A DNA stretch of 60,958 nucleotides from Terriglobia bacterium. Lineage in GTDB: Bacteria; Acidobacteriota; Terriglobia; UBA7540. The translations under genes were made by a program, and so were the position numbers. The stretch covers positions 1-60,958 of the forward strand of contig JASHON010000134.1 of assembly GCA_030041095.1 (NCBI GenBank), given 5' to 3'. Every line of letters begins with the position of its first letter. Position 1 is the stretch's first letter. Positions 35,422-44,292 of the stretch are shown piece by piece. The notes under the pieces were generated by a model. It saw nothing but the letters and a program-made list of their open reading frames with translations, was not told where the DNA came from and searched no databases.

Positions 35422-36078
35422 GTGCCGTGGACCCGTGAAAAAGCTTTGGAAAGGATTCGCAGCGTTGGGCTCGTGCCGATCGTGCGCACACCGTCAGCGG
35501 AGGATGCCTCCCGCGTCGCGGAAGCGATACTCGAAGGACAAATCGGGATCGCCGAAATCACCATGACGGTGCCCGGAGCGATTCGCGTGATTGAAGGGGT
35601 TGCCGCGAAGCATGGTGGAAGCGTACTGCTCGGCGCGGGTACGGTTCTGGACGCGGAAACTTGCCGTGCGTCGATCCTGGCAGGGGCGGAATTCATCGTG
35701 ACCCCCGTGCTCGCGCGCCGCGTTGTGGAAATGGCGCGGCGATATAGCAAGCCCTGCATTCTCGGCGCGCTGACGCCTACAGAAGCCATGGCCGCCTGGC
35801 AAGCGGGCGCGGACATGGTGAAGATTTTCCCGTGTGGGCCGTTGGGCGGGCCGAAATACATCAAGGCGATCCGGGGGCCCTTGCCCCAAATCGACTTCGT
35901 ACCAACCGGTGGCGTGACGTTGGAAAGCGTGTCTGAGTATATGAAGGCAGGCGCCGCGGCGGTGGCTGTGGGCAGCGAGCTTGTGGACCTTAAAGCGGTT
36001 CGCGACGGCCGGTTGGGGTTGGTCACCGAAACAGCGCGAAAGTTCCTGAAAGCGGTTCAGAGCGGGCGCGGCGAATAA
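35422..36078 (+). CDS. eda: 2-dehydro-3-deoxy-phosphogluconate aldolase (KDPG/KHG aldolase)
   Basis: A 218-residue class I aldolase: GLVPIVRTPSAEDASRVAEA, GIAEITMTVPGAIRVIE (catalytic Glu), LLGAGTVLDAETC, IVTPVL, VKIFPCGPLGGPKYIKAI (Schiff-base Lys in MVKIFP) and FVPTGGV. The start is GTG at 35422 with GGAGG 4 nt upstream. It is directly downstream of kdgK. Its stop (TAA) abuts the stop of the convergent GntR gene without an intergenic base. Confidence 0.93.
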   Translation: MPWTREKALERIRSVGLVPIVRTPSAEDASRVAEAILEGQIGIAEITMTVPGAIRVIEGVAAKHGGSVLLGAGTVLDAETCRASILAGAEFIVTPVLARRVVEMARRYSKPCILGALTPTEAMAAWQAGADMVKIFPCGPLGGPKYIKAIRGPLPQIDFVPTGGVTLESVSEYMKAGAAAVAVGSELVDLKAVRDGRLGLVTETARKFLKAVQSGRGE

Positions 36079-36837
36079 CTACCAACTCCCGCGTTCTCCG
36101 AGACGCTCGATCACATGGCACAGCCGCACCGCTCCATTTTCCCAGTTCGCTTCAATGGCACGCTCCGCAGCCTGCGAATCGCCTTTTTCGATGGCATGGA
36201 TAATCGCGCTATGTTCCTCAACGGAGATCTTAAGTTGGTCTAGAATGGCGCTCGCATAGAGGCGCCAATAACGTTCCGTCTGAGGCTTGATTGCGGTATG
36301 TAAGGCACGCAGGCGGGATCCGGCGCTGGCATCGACGATGGTTTGATGGAAAGACATGTCAAGCTCGAAGATGCGGTTCGGATCACTCAAGCCCGTTTGC
36401 GCAAGGGACTGGAGCTCTTTGTTAATTTCCTTCAAAGCGGCCACCACGTTGGCGCGTTCACCCGGATCGAGCATTGCGGTCGAGCGGCCTGCCAGGCCCT
36501 CGAGCCGCCCAACGATGGGATAGAGTTCCTTCGCGTCCTCCTTGGTGAGTGGAGCAACCGTCAGCCGAATCTTCCGCCCGCCTTCCGAGCTAGCGAGAAT
36601 ATAGCCCTCTTTCTGAAGCATGTGAAGCGCACTGCGAACGGGTGTGCGGCTGACGCCGAGGCGGGCAGCGAGCTCACCCTCCATCAGGCGGCTGCCCGGG
36701 GAGAGACGCCCGTGGATGATGAGCTCACGGATTTGCTCGAGGCACCGGCGCAGGTTGGTCTGGTGCAGAGGCTGCGCAACATGCCGGGAAGAACGAGATT
36801 CCATTCGCGTGGGCGCCAAGCGTGCCTTGGGTTCCAT
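36079..36837 (-). CDS. GntR-family (FadR-type, FCD domain) transcriptional regulator
   Basis: A 252-residue regulator. The N-terminal winged helix holds LRRCLEQIRELIIHGRLSPG, MEGELAARLGVSRTPVRSALHML and GYILASSEGGRKIRLTVAP. The C-terminal all-helical FCD domain has a metal/effector site with ELDMSFHQTIVDASAGSRL and EHSAIIHAIEKGDSQAAERAIE. The ATG at 36837 follows AGGAAGG; a GTG at 36858 is also possible. It is the last gene of a dapA-like/SDR/GntR run (17-nt gap from the SDR stop), so it probably controls that catabolic set in response to a sugar acid. Confidence 0.92.
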   Translation of the reverse strand: MEPKARLAPTRMESRSSRHVAQPLHQTNLRRCLEQIRELIIHGRLSPGSRLMEGELAARLGVSRTPVRSALHMLQKEGYILASSEGGRKIRLTVAPLTKEDAKELYPIVGRLEGLAGRSTAMLDPGERANVVAALKEINKELQSLAQTGLSDPNRIFELDMSFHQTIVDASAGSRLRALHTAIKPQTERYWRLYASAILDQLKISVEEHSAIIHAIEKGDSQAAERAIEANWENGAVRLCHVIERLGERGSW

Positions 36838-36854
36838 GGTCGATATATCCTTCC

Positions 36855-37646
36855 TCACAACACCGATCGAATCAAGCCGCCATCCACTTGCAATGTGGCT
36901 CCCGTGATGTAGGCGGCGGCTTCGGAGACCAAGAAAGCTGCTGCCCTTCCGAACTCGCGAGGCTCACCATACCGCTGCAGCGGTATGGCAGCCCTCCCTT
37001 GCGCCTGCTGTTCTTCCAGGCTGATGCCTGCACGGCGCGCCCTGTTTCCATCCAGCTCTTCCAGCCGCTCCGTGGATATGCGACCGGGAACGAGCTGATT
37101 AACCCGAATTCCTTCCGGCGCAAGCTCCAGCGCGAGTGTCTTGGCGAGCGCCGCGACGGAAGCGCGCAGGACGGTTGAAAGTGTCAGGTGAGCAATCGGC
37201 TCTTTGACGGATGATGACGTAAGAAACAGGATGCTCGCGCCTGGACGGCCCCTCATCGACGGAGTCACCGCTCGCGCCATGCGCACAGCGCTCAGCACCA
37301 ACAGCTCAAATGCCTTCTCCCAGGCAGCGTCATCGAGGGAGACAAAATCTCCCGGCGGTGGTCCGCCGGAGTTGGTAACCAGCACGTCGATGCCGCCCCA
37401 CCGTTCAACCGTTCGAGCGCGCCAACGCTCGATGTCCGTCGCCACGCTTACATCCGCGGCCGTAGCTAAAACGTCGCAGCCGCCCTTGGGCTCGATGCGC
37501 CGGGCCGCCCCGGAAATTGCGTCCTCATTCCGGGAGGCGATAGAAACGGCAGCGCCCTCGGCGGCGAGCGCTTCGGCCACGGCAAATCCGAGTCCGCGGC
37601 TCGCACCCGCGATCATTGCTACCTTGCCTTTTAGACCGAAATCCAT
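36855..37646 (-). CDS. Short-chain dehydrogenase/reductase
   Basis: A 263-residue SDR: cofactor loop IAGASRGLGFAVAEAL, VTNSGGPPPGDFVS and a C-terminal GATLQVDGGLIRSVL. The usual catalytic Ser-Tyr-Lys is atypical: LFLTSSSVKEPIAHLTLSTVLRASVAALAKTLA has Ser but no clear YxxxK, the Tyr position reading Leu/Ser. Such forms occur in the BKR-like group with the GGPPPG loop. The start overlaps the dapA-like stop by 16 nt. It probably oxidises or reduces a sugar acid of the same pathway; the substrate is not predictable. Confidence 0.85.
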   Translation of the reverse strand: MDFGLKGKVAMIAGASRGLGFAVAEALAAEGAAVSIASRNEDAISGAARRIEPKGGCDVLATAADVSVATDIERWRARTVERWGGIDVLVTNSGGPPPGDFVSLDDAAWEKAFELLVLSAVRMARAVTPSMRGRPGASILFLTSSSVKEPIAHLTLSTVLRASVAALAKTLALELAPEGIRVNQLVPGRISTERLEELDGNRARRAGISLEEQQAQGRAAIPLQRYGEPREFGRAAAFLVSEAAAYITGATLQVDGGLIRSVL

Positions 37647-38545
37647 TCGACACCCTGTTTCTCCCGCATCCAATGGAGCAGATGATCGAGGGCGTCGCTC
37701 GTGCGCGCATCCAGGGACACCCCTGGAGCGCGGATTACCGCTTCAGCAATCGCGCCACGCCGGCGAAGCACCTCTTTCCTCAATGCCATTCCAATCCCTT
37801 GCTGAAACTCAAAGCGCATCAACGGGACGTAACGATAGAAAGCATCCGCCGCGCGATTCACGTCACCGGCATTGTAAAGCTTGACGACTTCGACCAACAT
37901 CTCCGGATAAGCGAATCCCGTCATCGCACCTGCGGCGCCTGCCAGTAGCTCTTCGATCAAGTAAACGCCGCCAAGGCCGCCCAGAATGTTGACTTCATAT
38001 CCCTTACACGCTTCCAGGATTCGGCTGGTTTTCAGCGGGGTCGGCGGATCCTCCAGCTTAATGGTGCGAGCCTTTGGAACCTCGCGAGCGATGCGAGCAA
38101 GCAGGGCCGGCTCCATCGTGTACCCCGATTGCGGCGGGTAGTCCTGAACCACAATGTCGATGTCGAGGGTGGCGCCGAGGCTCGCATAATGGTTCACCAC
38201 CGCTTCCGAGTTAAGCTTGGGCATCCTTGGCGGGCTCACCATGACGGCTGCGGCGCCCGCGGCCTGCGCGCGCAGGCTGTTCTGGATGCACACCATCGAT
38301 CCGTCCGCAGATGTTCCTGCTACCACGGGTAGCTTGCCACCCACGCGCCGGATTACAGTCTCCAACACCTGGTGACGCTCGCCCTCTTCCAGCCGCGCAA
38401 CTTCGCTCGTCACGCCAAGCGCCGTGAGTCCGTTAACGCCGGCGCCAGCATAGAGATCGACCACGCGCTCGAGGCTGGGAATATCGATTGACCCATCGCC
38501 TCGAAACGGCGTGGGTAGTACCGAATAAACTCCTCTAAACTTCAA
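37631..38545 (-). CDS. DapA/N-acetylneuraminate lyase-family aldolase or dehydratase
   Basis: A 304-residue TIM-barrel class I aldolase. YSVLPTPFRGDGSIDIPSLE, GLTALGVTSEVARLEEGER, VVQDYPPQSGYTM (Tyr) and ARTIKLEDPP (Schiff-base Lys) are visible. Since it heads an operon with an SDR and an FCD-type GntR regulator, and lies next to kdgK-eda, a role with 2-keto-3-deoxy sugar acids (aldolase or dehydratase) is more likely than lysine synthesis. TTG start at 38545 with GGAGG 4-5 nt upstream. Confidence 0.85.
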   Translation of the reverse strand: MKFRGVYSVLPTPFRGDGSIDIPSLERVVDLYAGAGVNGLTALGVTSEVARLEEGERHQVLETVIRRVGGKLPVVAGTSADGSMVCIQNSLRAQAAGAAAVMVSPPRMPKLNSEAVVNHYASLGATLDIDIVVQDYPPQSGYTMEPALLARIAREVPKARTIKLEDPPTPLKTSRILEACKGYEVNILGGLGGVYLIEELLAGAAGAMTGFAYPEMLVEVVKLYNAGDVNRAADAFYRYVPLMRFEFQQGIGMALRKEVLRRRGAIAEAVIRAPGVSLDARTSDALDHLLHWMREKQGVEWISV

Positions 38546-38708
38546 CAGACCTCCCTACCCGGCATATCCTGAGGGCATGGCCACGAACCATCTCCCGAGA
38601 CTTGCTGAAACCGGCATGAGTGCGAAGAGGTAGAACACGGATTTGAGATTGTATCCGAAGCTGCTTTCAAGGGTCAATCGATGAACCGCTAAACCCCCTG
38701 ACCGTACT

Positions 38709-39797
38709 TCAGCAATCATCTCGGGTGCTGACCTGTGACACGCCAACTCTCTGTACCTGATGAAGCGGGGCAGGGCCGGTGGACTTGCCGGCCACAAGGT
38801 CGATCTTGATGGCGTACTCCTTCCCGCCACTTCCAGGAGCTGTGATCGCGTCGTTCAGAGCGTCGGCAGCCGTTCTTCCCAGTAGATCCGGATGCATGTC
38901 CACTGTTGTGAGACGTGGAACAAAATATGCGGCGAGGTACGTGTTGTCAAATCCCGTGACGGAAATGTCCTCGGGTACTCTCAGCCCCGCTTCGCTGAAT
39001 GCGCTGATCAGGCCTACCGCGGTCAAATCGTTCACGGCCACAACGGCGGTAGGCCGTTCTGGCAGCTCAAGAATTGACACGCCTGCAGCGTAACCGCCGT
39101 CGAGGCGCTGGTTCCCCATCAATTCCGGTCCGGGAGAGAGGCCGAGCCCAGCCATGGAATTCAGGTAGCCTTCGTACCGGGAAAGAATGTTCTTGAACTT
39201 ACGCTTTCCGCCAACATACGCGATCTGCCGGTGGCCCAAGTGGTAGAGGTGGTCCAGCAACTGGCGCATTCCGGAGAGATAGTTCACCTTGATGTTGCTC
39301 GCGCGCTCTGAGTTGAAATCAAGGTCAAAGCAGGTCACTGGAATCCCTCGCTCCAGGATTTCTTCGAGCCAGGCCGGACTCATCTCCGAGGTCATGATGG
39401 CTACACCGCTGACTGCCTGCTCCAACATGCTTTCCGCCGCGTGCCGCATCAGCGTGAGCTCATATCCCGTTTCACTGGCAATCATGTCGAAACCATGTTT
39501 GCGGGCCTGAGCTTCGAAGTGCTTGATCACGACGGTGAAGAATGGATTCTCGATGTCTGATACGACCATGCCGAGCGTGCGGCTGTTTCCAGCCGCCAGA
39601 TTCCTCGCATAGCGATTGGGATGATAATTAAGCTTCCGCGCGATGGCTCGGATGCGCTGGCGCGTCTCCTCGCTGATGCGGCCGCTTGAATTGAAAACTT
39701 GCGAGACCGCGGCGGTCGAGACACCTGCATCACGCGCCACTTCACGAATCGTCACGCGGTTACCATCTCTGATCCTCGGCTTCCTGCCGGTTCTCAC
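38709..39797 (-). CDS. LacI-family transcriptional regulator
   Basis: A 362-residue repressor. HTH: VTIREVARDAGVSTAAVSQVFNSSGRISEETRQRI and the hinge RKLNYHPNRYARNLAAGNSRTLGMV. The periplasmic-binding-like sugar domain contains HRQIAYVGGKRKFKN and PTAVVAVNDLTAVGLISAF. Starts are uncertain: GTG at 39797 has GGGAG 7 nt upstream; TTG at 39830 would extend it and overlaps a palindrome. It is divergent from the GH127/ara operon and separated by 511 bp, so it likely represses that operon with arabinose or a derivative as inducer. Confidence 0.92.
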   Translation of the reverse strand: MRTGRKPRIRDGNRVTIREVARDAGVSTAAVSQVFNSSGRISEETRQRIRAIARKLNYHPNRYARNLAAGNSRTLGMVVSDIENPFFTVVIKHFEAQARKHGFDMIASETGYELTLMRHAAESMLEQAVSGVAIMTSEMSPAWLEEILERGIPVTCFDLDFNSERASNIKVNYLSGMRQLLDHLYHLGHRQIAYVGGKRKFKNILSRYEGYLNSMAGLGLSPGPELMGNQRLDGGYAAGVSILELPERPTAVVAVNDLTAVGLISAFSEAGLRVPEDISVTGFDNTYLAAYFVPRLTTVDMHPDLLGRTAADALNDAITAPGSGGKEYAIKIDLVAGKSTGPAPLHQVQRVGVSQVSTRDDC

Positions 39798-39820
39798 TGC
39801 CGCACTCCCGGAAGCGTTAG

Positions 39821-39830
39821 TTGTATACAA
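39821..39830. promoter_or_regulatory. Palindrome TTGTATACAA, candidate regulator-binding site
   Basis: A perfect 10-bp palindrome. This form resembles operators of FCD-type GntR regulators rather than the CG-centred LacI operators. One copy only was found. Confidence 0.35.
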
Positions 39831-39969
39831 TTCGTTACGGTCATACCCTATACTGTGCCGTTATGACGCCTTGTCGCGCTATGGTGTGGCGCGCCCCTGG
39901 CAGGGGCTGACATGCACGTGGGGCAATCATATCATGCCCGACGCCTTCATAATACCTCGTGCGCGGTAG

Positions 39970-40001
39970 TTGGAGGAAAGTGCTGTTGGAGGAAAGTGCT
40001 T
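39970..40001 (+). repeat. Tandem 16-bp duplication next to the promoter
   Basis: TTGGAGGAAAGTGCT followed by G then repeated, ending in T, directly before and into the TTGACA box. Possibly a paired regulator site. Confidence 0.7.
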
Positions 40002-40029
40002 GACAGTGATGGCTCGTATGGATTATACG
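40000..40029 (+). promoter_or_regulatory. Sigma70-like promoter of the arabinose operon
   Basis: TTGACA (40000-40005), an 18-bp spacer, then TATACG (40024-40029). It points toward the GH127 gene, leaving a leader of about 270 nt. It is one of the better promoter matches I noticed in the window. Confidence 0.55.
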
Positions 40030-40308
40030 GTATATCTCGCGGAGCGCGCGGGCTTCCTGTGTGAGCCAACCGACGGGAGCTGAGCATGTTTCTCATTGGC
40101 CGATACCATTCGTTGGGGAAGCGTGCTGAGTGCCGTGCGGTACGTTATCGGACTTTCGGTCAGCAGGCCCGGGAAGCTTTCACGAAAACTTTTTTAACAC
40201 CTCCTCCCCACTCTAAACGGCAGCTCCCGGCACGCATTTGATCGATCCACGCTGGGGGCTGCCGTATTTGTTCTCCGCATTGCCAACCTACATCGGAGGT
40301 ACCCACCC

Positions 40309-42273
40309 ATGGATCATACCGGAAAACTTGGACGCAGAGGATTCCTCGGACTGGCCGCGGCCGGTGCGCTGGCAGCCTCGTTACCTGAAGGATTGCCTGC
40401 GAGCCCATTTCAAAATCCTGTCGTGAATACGGTGGTGCAGAACGGGAAACCGGTTATCCACGAGGCCGTGCCGTGGCAAGTGCTGCCGTTTCCCAATCCG
40501 CAAGTTCGGCTGCTTGACGGAATCTTCAAGCAGGAAATGGAGCTTAACCAGCGCTACCTGCTCACTTTGCCGAACGACCGGCTGGCCCACATGTTTCGCA
40601 TCACGGCGAAGCTGACTTCCACGGCGCAGCCGTTTGGCGGATGGGAAAATCCCACTTGCGAATTACGCGGCCACTTCACCGGGGGTCATTACTTATCTGC
40701 AGCGGCGCTGCTGTACGCCAGCACAGGCGATGAAGAAATAAAAAAGAAAGGAGACGAGCTGGTTGCTATTCTGGCGCAATGCCAGCAGGCTCACGGAAAC
40801 GGCTACCTGAGCGCTTTCCCCGAAGAGTTTTTCGACCGCCTGCGCGAGGGCAAACCGGTTTGGGCGCCCTTTTACACGATTCACAAAATCATGGCCGGCC
40901 ACCTTGATCTGTACACCCACTGTGGGAACGAGCAGGCGCTCAACACGCTCGAAAAGATGGCCGGCTGGGTGGGTCAGTGGGTTGGGCCGCTGAGCGACGA
41001 CCACATGCAGCGCGTCCTCGAAGTGGAGCAGGGCGGGATGCTCGAGGTTCTTTGCAATCTGTATGCGGTCACCGGCAAAGAGGAGTATTTGTTCATCGCC
41101 CGAAGGTTCGATCACAAAGCCGTTTTCGACCCTCTCTCCGAATATCGCGACGAGCTGCGGGGTTTGCATGCGAATACGAACATCCCCAAGATGATTGGCG
41201 CGGCGCGGCAGTACGAAGTGACAGGCATTCGCCGATACCACGATATTGCAAGCTACTTCTGGCATGAAGTGACCAGCAAACGCACGTTTTGCAGCGGCGG
41301 CACCAGCTACGACGAGCATTGGCTTGCTGAGCCGGGCAAGCTGGGACACGAAGTGGGGCAGACGATGGAAGAATGCTGCTGCGGATATAACATGCTCAAG
41401 CTGACGCGCCACATCTTCGGCTGGACGGCAAACCCACGAGCCATGGATTACTACGAGCGCACGCTCTTCAATAGCCGGCTCGGCACCCAGAACGAACAAG
41501 GGCTCAAAGGTTATTTCTATCCCTTGGGGCAGGGCTGGTGGAAATACTACAACACGCCCATGAATTCCTTCTGGTGCTGCACGGGAACCGGTGCTGAGGA
41601 GTTCTCAAAGTTCAATGACACCATCTATTTTCACAACGGACGCGATCTTTACGTGAACCTGTTCATTGCCTCCGAGCTGAGCTGGCCGGAGAAGGGGCTG
41701 CGGCTGCGCCAAACGACGGGATTCCCGGAACAGGACGGAACTTCGCTGCTGCTTCACGTGCGTGCGCCGATACGGATGGCAGTGAACATCCGCGTTCCGT
41801 ACTGGGCAACCCAAGGCGGAACGGTGCGCTTGAATGGCCAGGCGCTGCCCGTCTTTGCCAGTCCGTCGAGCTACCTCACCGTCGAGCGTGTGTGGAACGA
41901 CGGCGACCGGATCGACGTGACGATGCCGATGAGCCTGCACGCGGCGCCAGTGCCCGGCGATGAGACACAGCAAGCTATGATGTATGGCCCGCTGGTCCTG
42001 GCAGGAGAGCTTGGCAGCCAAGGACTAAACTCGTCACTCACCTACTCGGGCTACGACACCGTGCCACAAGGCACACCGGCATCTACGCCTGAAATTGAAG
42101 GGAGTGAGGATGGCTCGTCGGGCTGGGTAGAGCGAGTGAGTACGTCTCCTCTTGCTTTCCAAACCGTCAGCCAGAGCCAGACGATTTCCCTGACGCCACT
42201 TTACCGGGAAGCCGGCCAGCGATATGTGGTCTATTGGAAGATGAAACGGGCCAAAAGCCGGCTCCAAGACTAG
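40309..42273 (+). CDS. GH127-type beta-L-arabinofuranosidase, Tat-exported
   Basis: A 654-residue glycosidase (former DUF1680). Residues 1-35 form a twin-arginine signal (LGRRGFLGLAAAGALAASL), so it is exported. The (alpha/alpha)6 barrel follows. The active-site motifs of HypBA1-like enzymes are present: EECCCGYNMLKL (Glu355 and Cys) and NSFWCCTGTGAEEFSKF (Cys423/424, with the nucleophile Cys). A C-terminal beta domain follows (VNIRVPYWA, VRLNGQALPV). GGAGGT lies before the ATG. As first gene of the ara operon it would release L-arabinose from beta-L-arabinooligosaccharides outside the cytoplasm. Confidence 0.92.
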   Translation: MDHTGKLGRRGFLGLAAAGALAASLPEGLPASPFQNPVVNTVVQNGKPVIHEAVPWQVLPFPNPQVRLLDGIFKQEMELNQRYLLTLPNDRLAHMFRITAKLTSTAQPFGGWENPTCELRGHFTGGHYLSAAALLYASTGDEEIKKKGDELVAILAQCQQAHGNGYLSAFPEEFFDRLREGKPVWAPFYTIHKIMAGHLDLYTHCGNEQALNTLEKMAGWVGQWVGPLSDDHMQRVLEVEQGGMLEVLCNLYAVTGKEEYLFIARRFDHKAVFDPLSEYRDELRGLHANTNIPKMIGAARQYEVTGIRRYHDIASYFWHEVTSKRTFCSGGTSYDEHWLAEPGKLGHEVGQTMEECCCGYNMLKLTRHIFGWTANPRAMDYYERTLFNSRLGTQNEQGLKGYFYPLGQGWWKYYNTPMNSFWCCTGTGAEEFSKFNDTIYFHNGRDLYVNLFIASELSWPEKGLRLRQTTGFPEQDGTSLLLHVRAPIRMAVNIRVPYWATQGGTVRLNGQALPVFASPSSYLTVERVWNDGDRIDVTMPMSLHAAPVPGDETQQAMMYGPLVLAGELGSQGLNSSLTYSGYDTVPQGTPASTPEIEGSEDGSSGWVERVSTSPLAFQTVSQSQTISLTPLYREAGQRYVVYWKMKRAKSRLQD

Positions 42274-42284
42274 CTGGCAGATGC

Positions 42285-42437
42285 GCATTGAGGAAACTCT
42301 CACGCCGAAAGACAGTAGGTTTACTCGGAGGGGCAGGGGTAGCCGTTGCTGCAGGATGGTTGCTTCAAAGTGAAGCTGATGCCCGAAGGAACAGAGAGGT
42401 TCGTCTGGTTCGAAGGCGGAACGATGACAGTTCAACT
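42285..42437 (+). pseudogene. Possible remnant of a Tat-leader gene in frame with araB
   Basis: Between the GH127 stop and the araB ATG the araB frame stays open and reads LSRRKTVGLLGGAGVAVAAGW, a good twin-arginine leader (SRRKxxGLL plus an Ala/Gly/Val-rich core), followed by charged residues. Kinases are cytoplasmic, so this is more likely the leftover start of a lost exported protein than part of AraB. No good ribosome-binding site or ATG is seen for it. Confidence 0.4.
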
Positions 42438-44120
42438 ATGACCAAAGATACTTTTAGCATTGGAATTGACTACGGAACCGAGTCCGGCCGTGCCGTCGTC
42501 ATACGCGTTCGCGATGGCATGGAAGCGGGCGCAGCCATTGTGTCTTACGCCGACGGCGTGATCGATGAGCGGCTTCCGGGCGGGCCTCGACTCGAGCACG
42601 ATTGGGCTCTGCAGAACCCACGCGATTACCTCAGCGTGGTCGAGAAGGCAGTGCCCAAAGCCTTAAAGGCTGCAGGAGTTCGCGGCGACCGCGTGATAGG
42701 CCTGGGGACGGATTTTACAGCTTCTTCGCCGATGCCTACGCTCCGGGACGGCACTCCTTTGTGCTTTCTCAAGCAGTTCCGGAAAAACCCTCATGCTTGG
42801 GTGAAACTGTGGAAGCACCACGCGGCGCAGCCTGAAGCTAACCGCATCACGCAAGCCGGAACGGAGCGCAACGAGGAGTTCGTACGAATTTACGGCGGGA
42901 AATACTCTTCGGAGTGGTTTTTTTCCAAGCTACTTCAAATCCTGAATGAGTCTCCGGAGACCTACGCCGCCGCAGAGCGGTTTATCGAATCGGCAGACTG
43001 GATCGTTTGGCAATTGACAGGAGCGGAAAAGCGAAGCGCCTGCACGGCCGCATACAAGGCCATGTGGATAAAGGGAAAAGGATTTCCCTGCACCGACTTC
43101 TTCCGCGCGCTTGACCCGCGTTTTGAAAATGTGATCGAAGAGAAAGTGGGTGAAAAGTTTTTCCGGTTAGGCTCCTGTGCAGGCGGTCTGAGTCCATACT
43201 GGGCTGAGAAAACGGGCTTGCCGGCAGGGATTGCAGTCTCCGTTGGCAACGTGGATGCCCACGTCTCCGTCCCCGCGGTAACCGTGACGCGCCCCGGAAC
43301 GCTCGTAATGATCATGGGCACCTCGATCTGCCATATTCTGTTGGGCGAGGACAGGCGCACGGTTGAAGGGATGTGTGGCACGGTCGAGGATGGCGTCGTG
43401 CCCGGCTTTTGGGGATATGAAGCAGGCCAGTCTGCGGTCGGCGATATTTTTGCCTGGTTTTTCGAGCAAGGGGTGCCCGGTGCGACCGAGCGCGAAGCGC
43501 GGCGAAACAAAATGGCGCTGCACAGCTTTCTGGAAACGCGCGCAGCAGGGCTCGGACCGGGCGAATCCGGACTCCTCGCGTTGGATTGGTGGAATGGCAA
43601 TCGCTCGATCCTGGTGGACGCCGACCTCACGGGACTCATCTTGGGTCTCCGGCTTAATTCCAGGCCTGAGGAAGTCTTCCGTGCGCTCATCGAGGCAACG
43701 GCGTTTGGTACGCGCCAGATCATCGAAGCGTTCGAGGCGCGCGGCATTTCCGTGAAGGACTTGGCGGCCTGCGGAGGCTTGCCGGAGAAGAACAAGTTGC
43801 TCATGCAGATTTATGCGGACGTGACCGGACGCGAAATCCACATTGCTCCGCAGCCGCTCACCTGCCCGGCGCTCGGATCGGCCATGCACGGCGCGGTGGC
43901 GGCTGGCCGGGCGCGCGGCGGCTACGACTCCATCTTTGAGGCGGCGGAGCGAATGGCATCGCTCAAACGGTCCATTTATCGGCCAAAACCTCAAAATTCC
44001 GCCATCTACGATGGCCTGTTCAAAGAATACCAGACGCTTCACGATTACTTCGGCCGCGGCTCAAATGATGTGATGAAACGCCTGAAGAAAATCGCGCAAA
44101 GAGAAGTCAGTTGCCAGTAA
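42438..44120 (+). CDS. araB: Ribulokinase
   Basis: A 560-residue FGGY kinase that phosphorylates L-ribulose to L-ribulose-5-phosphate. Features: FSIGIDYGTESGRAVVI (phosphate-binding N-terminus), ALQNPRDYLSVVE, GLGTDFTASSPMPT, LKQFRKNPHAWVKLWKHHAA (ribulokinase type), MIMGTSICHILLG, GESGLLALDWWNGNRS and the second-domain AACGGLPEKNKLLMQIYADVTGREI. The ATG at 42438 gives the standard start; an open extension upstream is described separately. Its last codons (CAGTAATCAG) lie in a short repeat. It lies between GH127 and araD. Confidence 0.95.
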   Translation: MTKDTFSIGIDYGTESGRAVVIRVRDGMEAGAAIVSYADGVIDERLPGGPRLEHDWALQNPRDYLSVVEKAVPKALKAAGVRGDRVIGLGTDFTASSPMPTLRDGTPLCFLKQFRKNPHAWVKLWKHHAAQPEANRITQAGTERNEEFVRIYGGKYSSEWFFSKLLQILNESPETYAAAERFIESADWIVWQLTGAEKRSACTAAYKAMWIKGKGFPCTDFFRALDPRFENVIEEKVGEKFFRLGSCAGGLSPYWAEKTGLPAGIAVSVGNVDAHVSVPAVTVTRPGTLVMIMGTSICHILLGEDRRTVEGMCGTVEDGVVPGFWGYEAGQSAVGDIFAWFFEQGVPGATEREARRNKMALHSFLETRAAGLGPGESGLLALDWWNGNRSILVDADLTGLILGLRLNSRPEEVFRALIEATAFGTRQIIEAFEARGISVKDLAACGGLPEKNKLLMQIYADVTGREIHIAPQPLTCPALGSAMHGAVAAGRARGGYDSIFEAAERMASLKRSIYRPKPQNSAIYDGLFKEYQTLHDYFGRGSNDVMKRLKKIAQREVSCQ

Positions 44121-44292
44121 TCAGAATTCCCTTTGCAGCCATCGGCGATCGGCAGCTTTTTTCGCATGTTCTACGCGCACGGAGATAGCCTTGTTGACTG
44201 CGGAAGGCGCCGATGGCGGATTGGCTGATTGCGAGCTTCTGACTCCTGAAAGCTTACGCTCGCCCCTGGGTAGGGGGTGAAGATCTTCAATT

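Larger units (their letters stand above)
39798..40308. promoter_or_regulatory. 511-bp divergent control region of LacI and the arabinose operon
   Basis: It holds the palindrome TTGTATACAA (39821-39830), a GCCCCT-GGC-AGGGGC hairpin, a tandem 16-bp duplication (39970-40001), a sigma70-like promoter (40000-40029) and, from 40030 to 40308, a long leader with no recognisable gene or riboswitch. The GH127 ribosome-binding site GGAGGT is at its end. Confidence 0.6.

Noticed and set aside
43167-44042. 291-codon frame antisense to araB
   Set aside because: Shadow of the araB coding strand.
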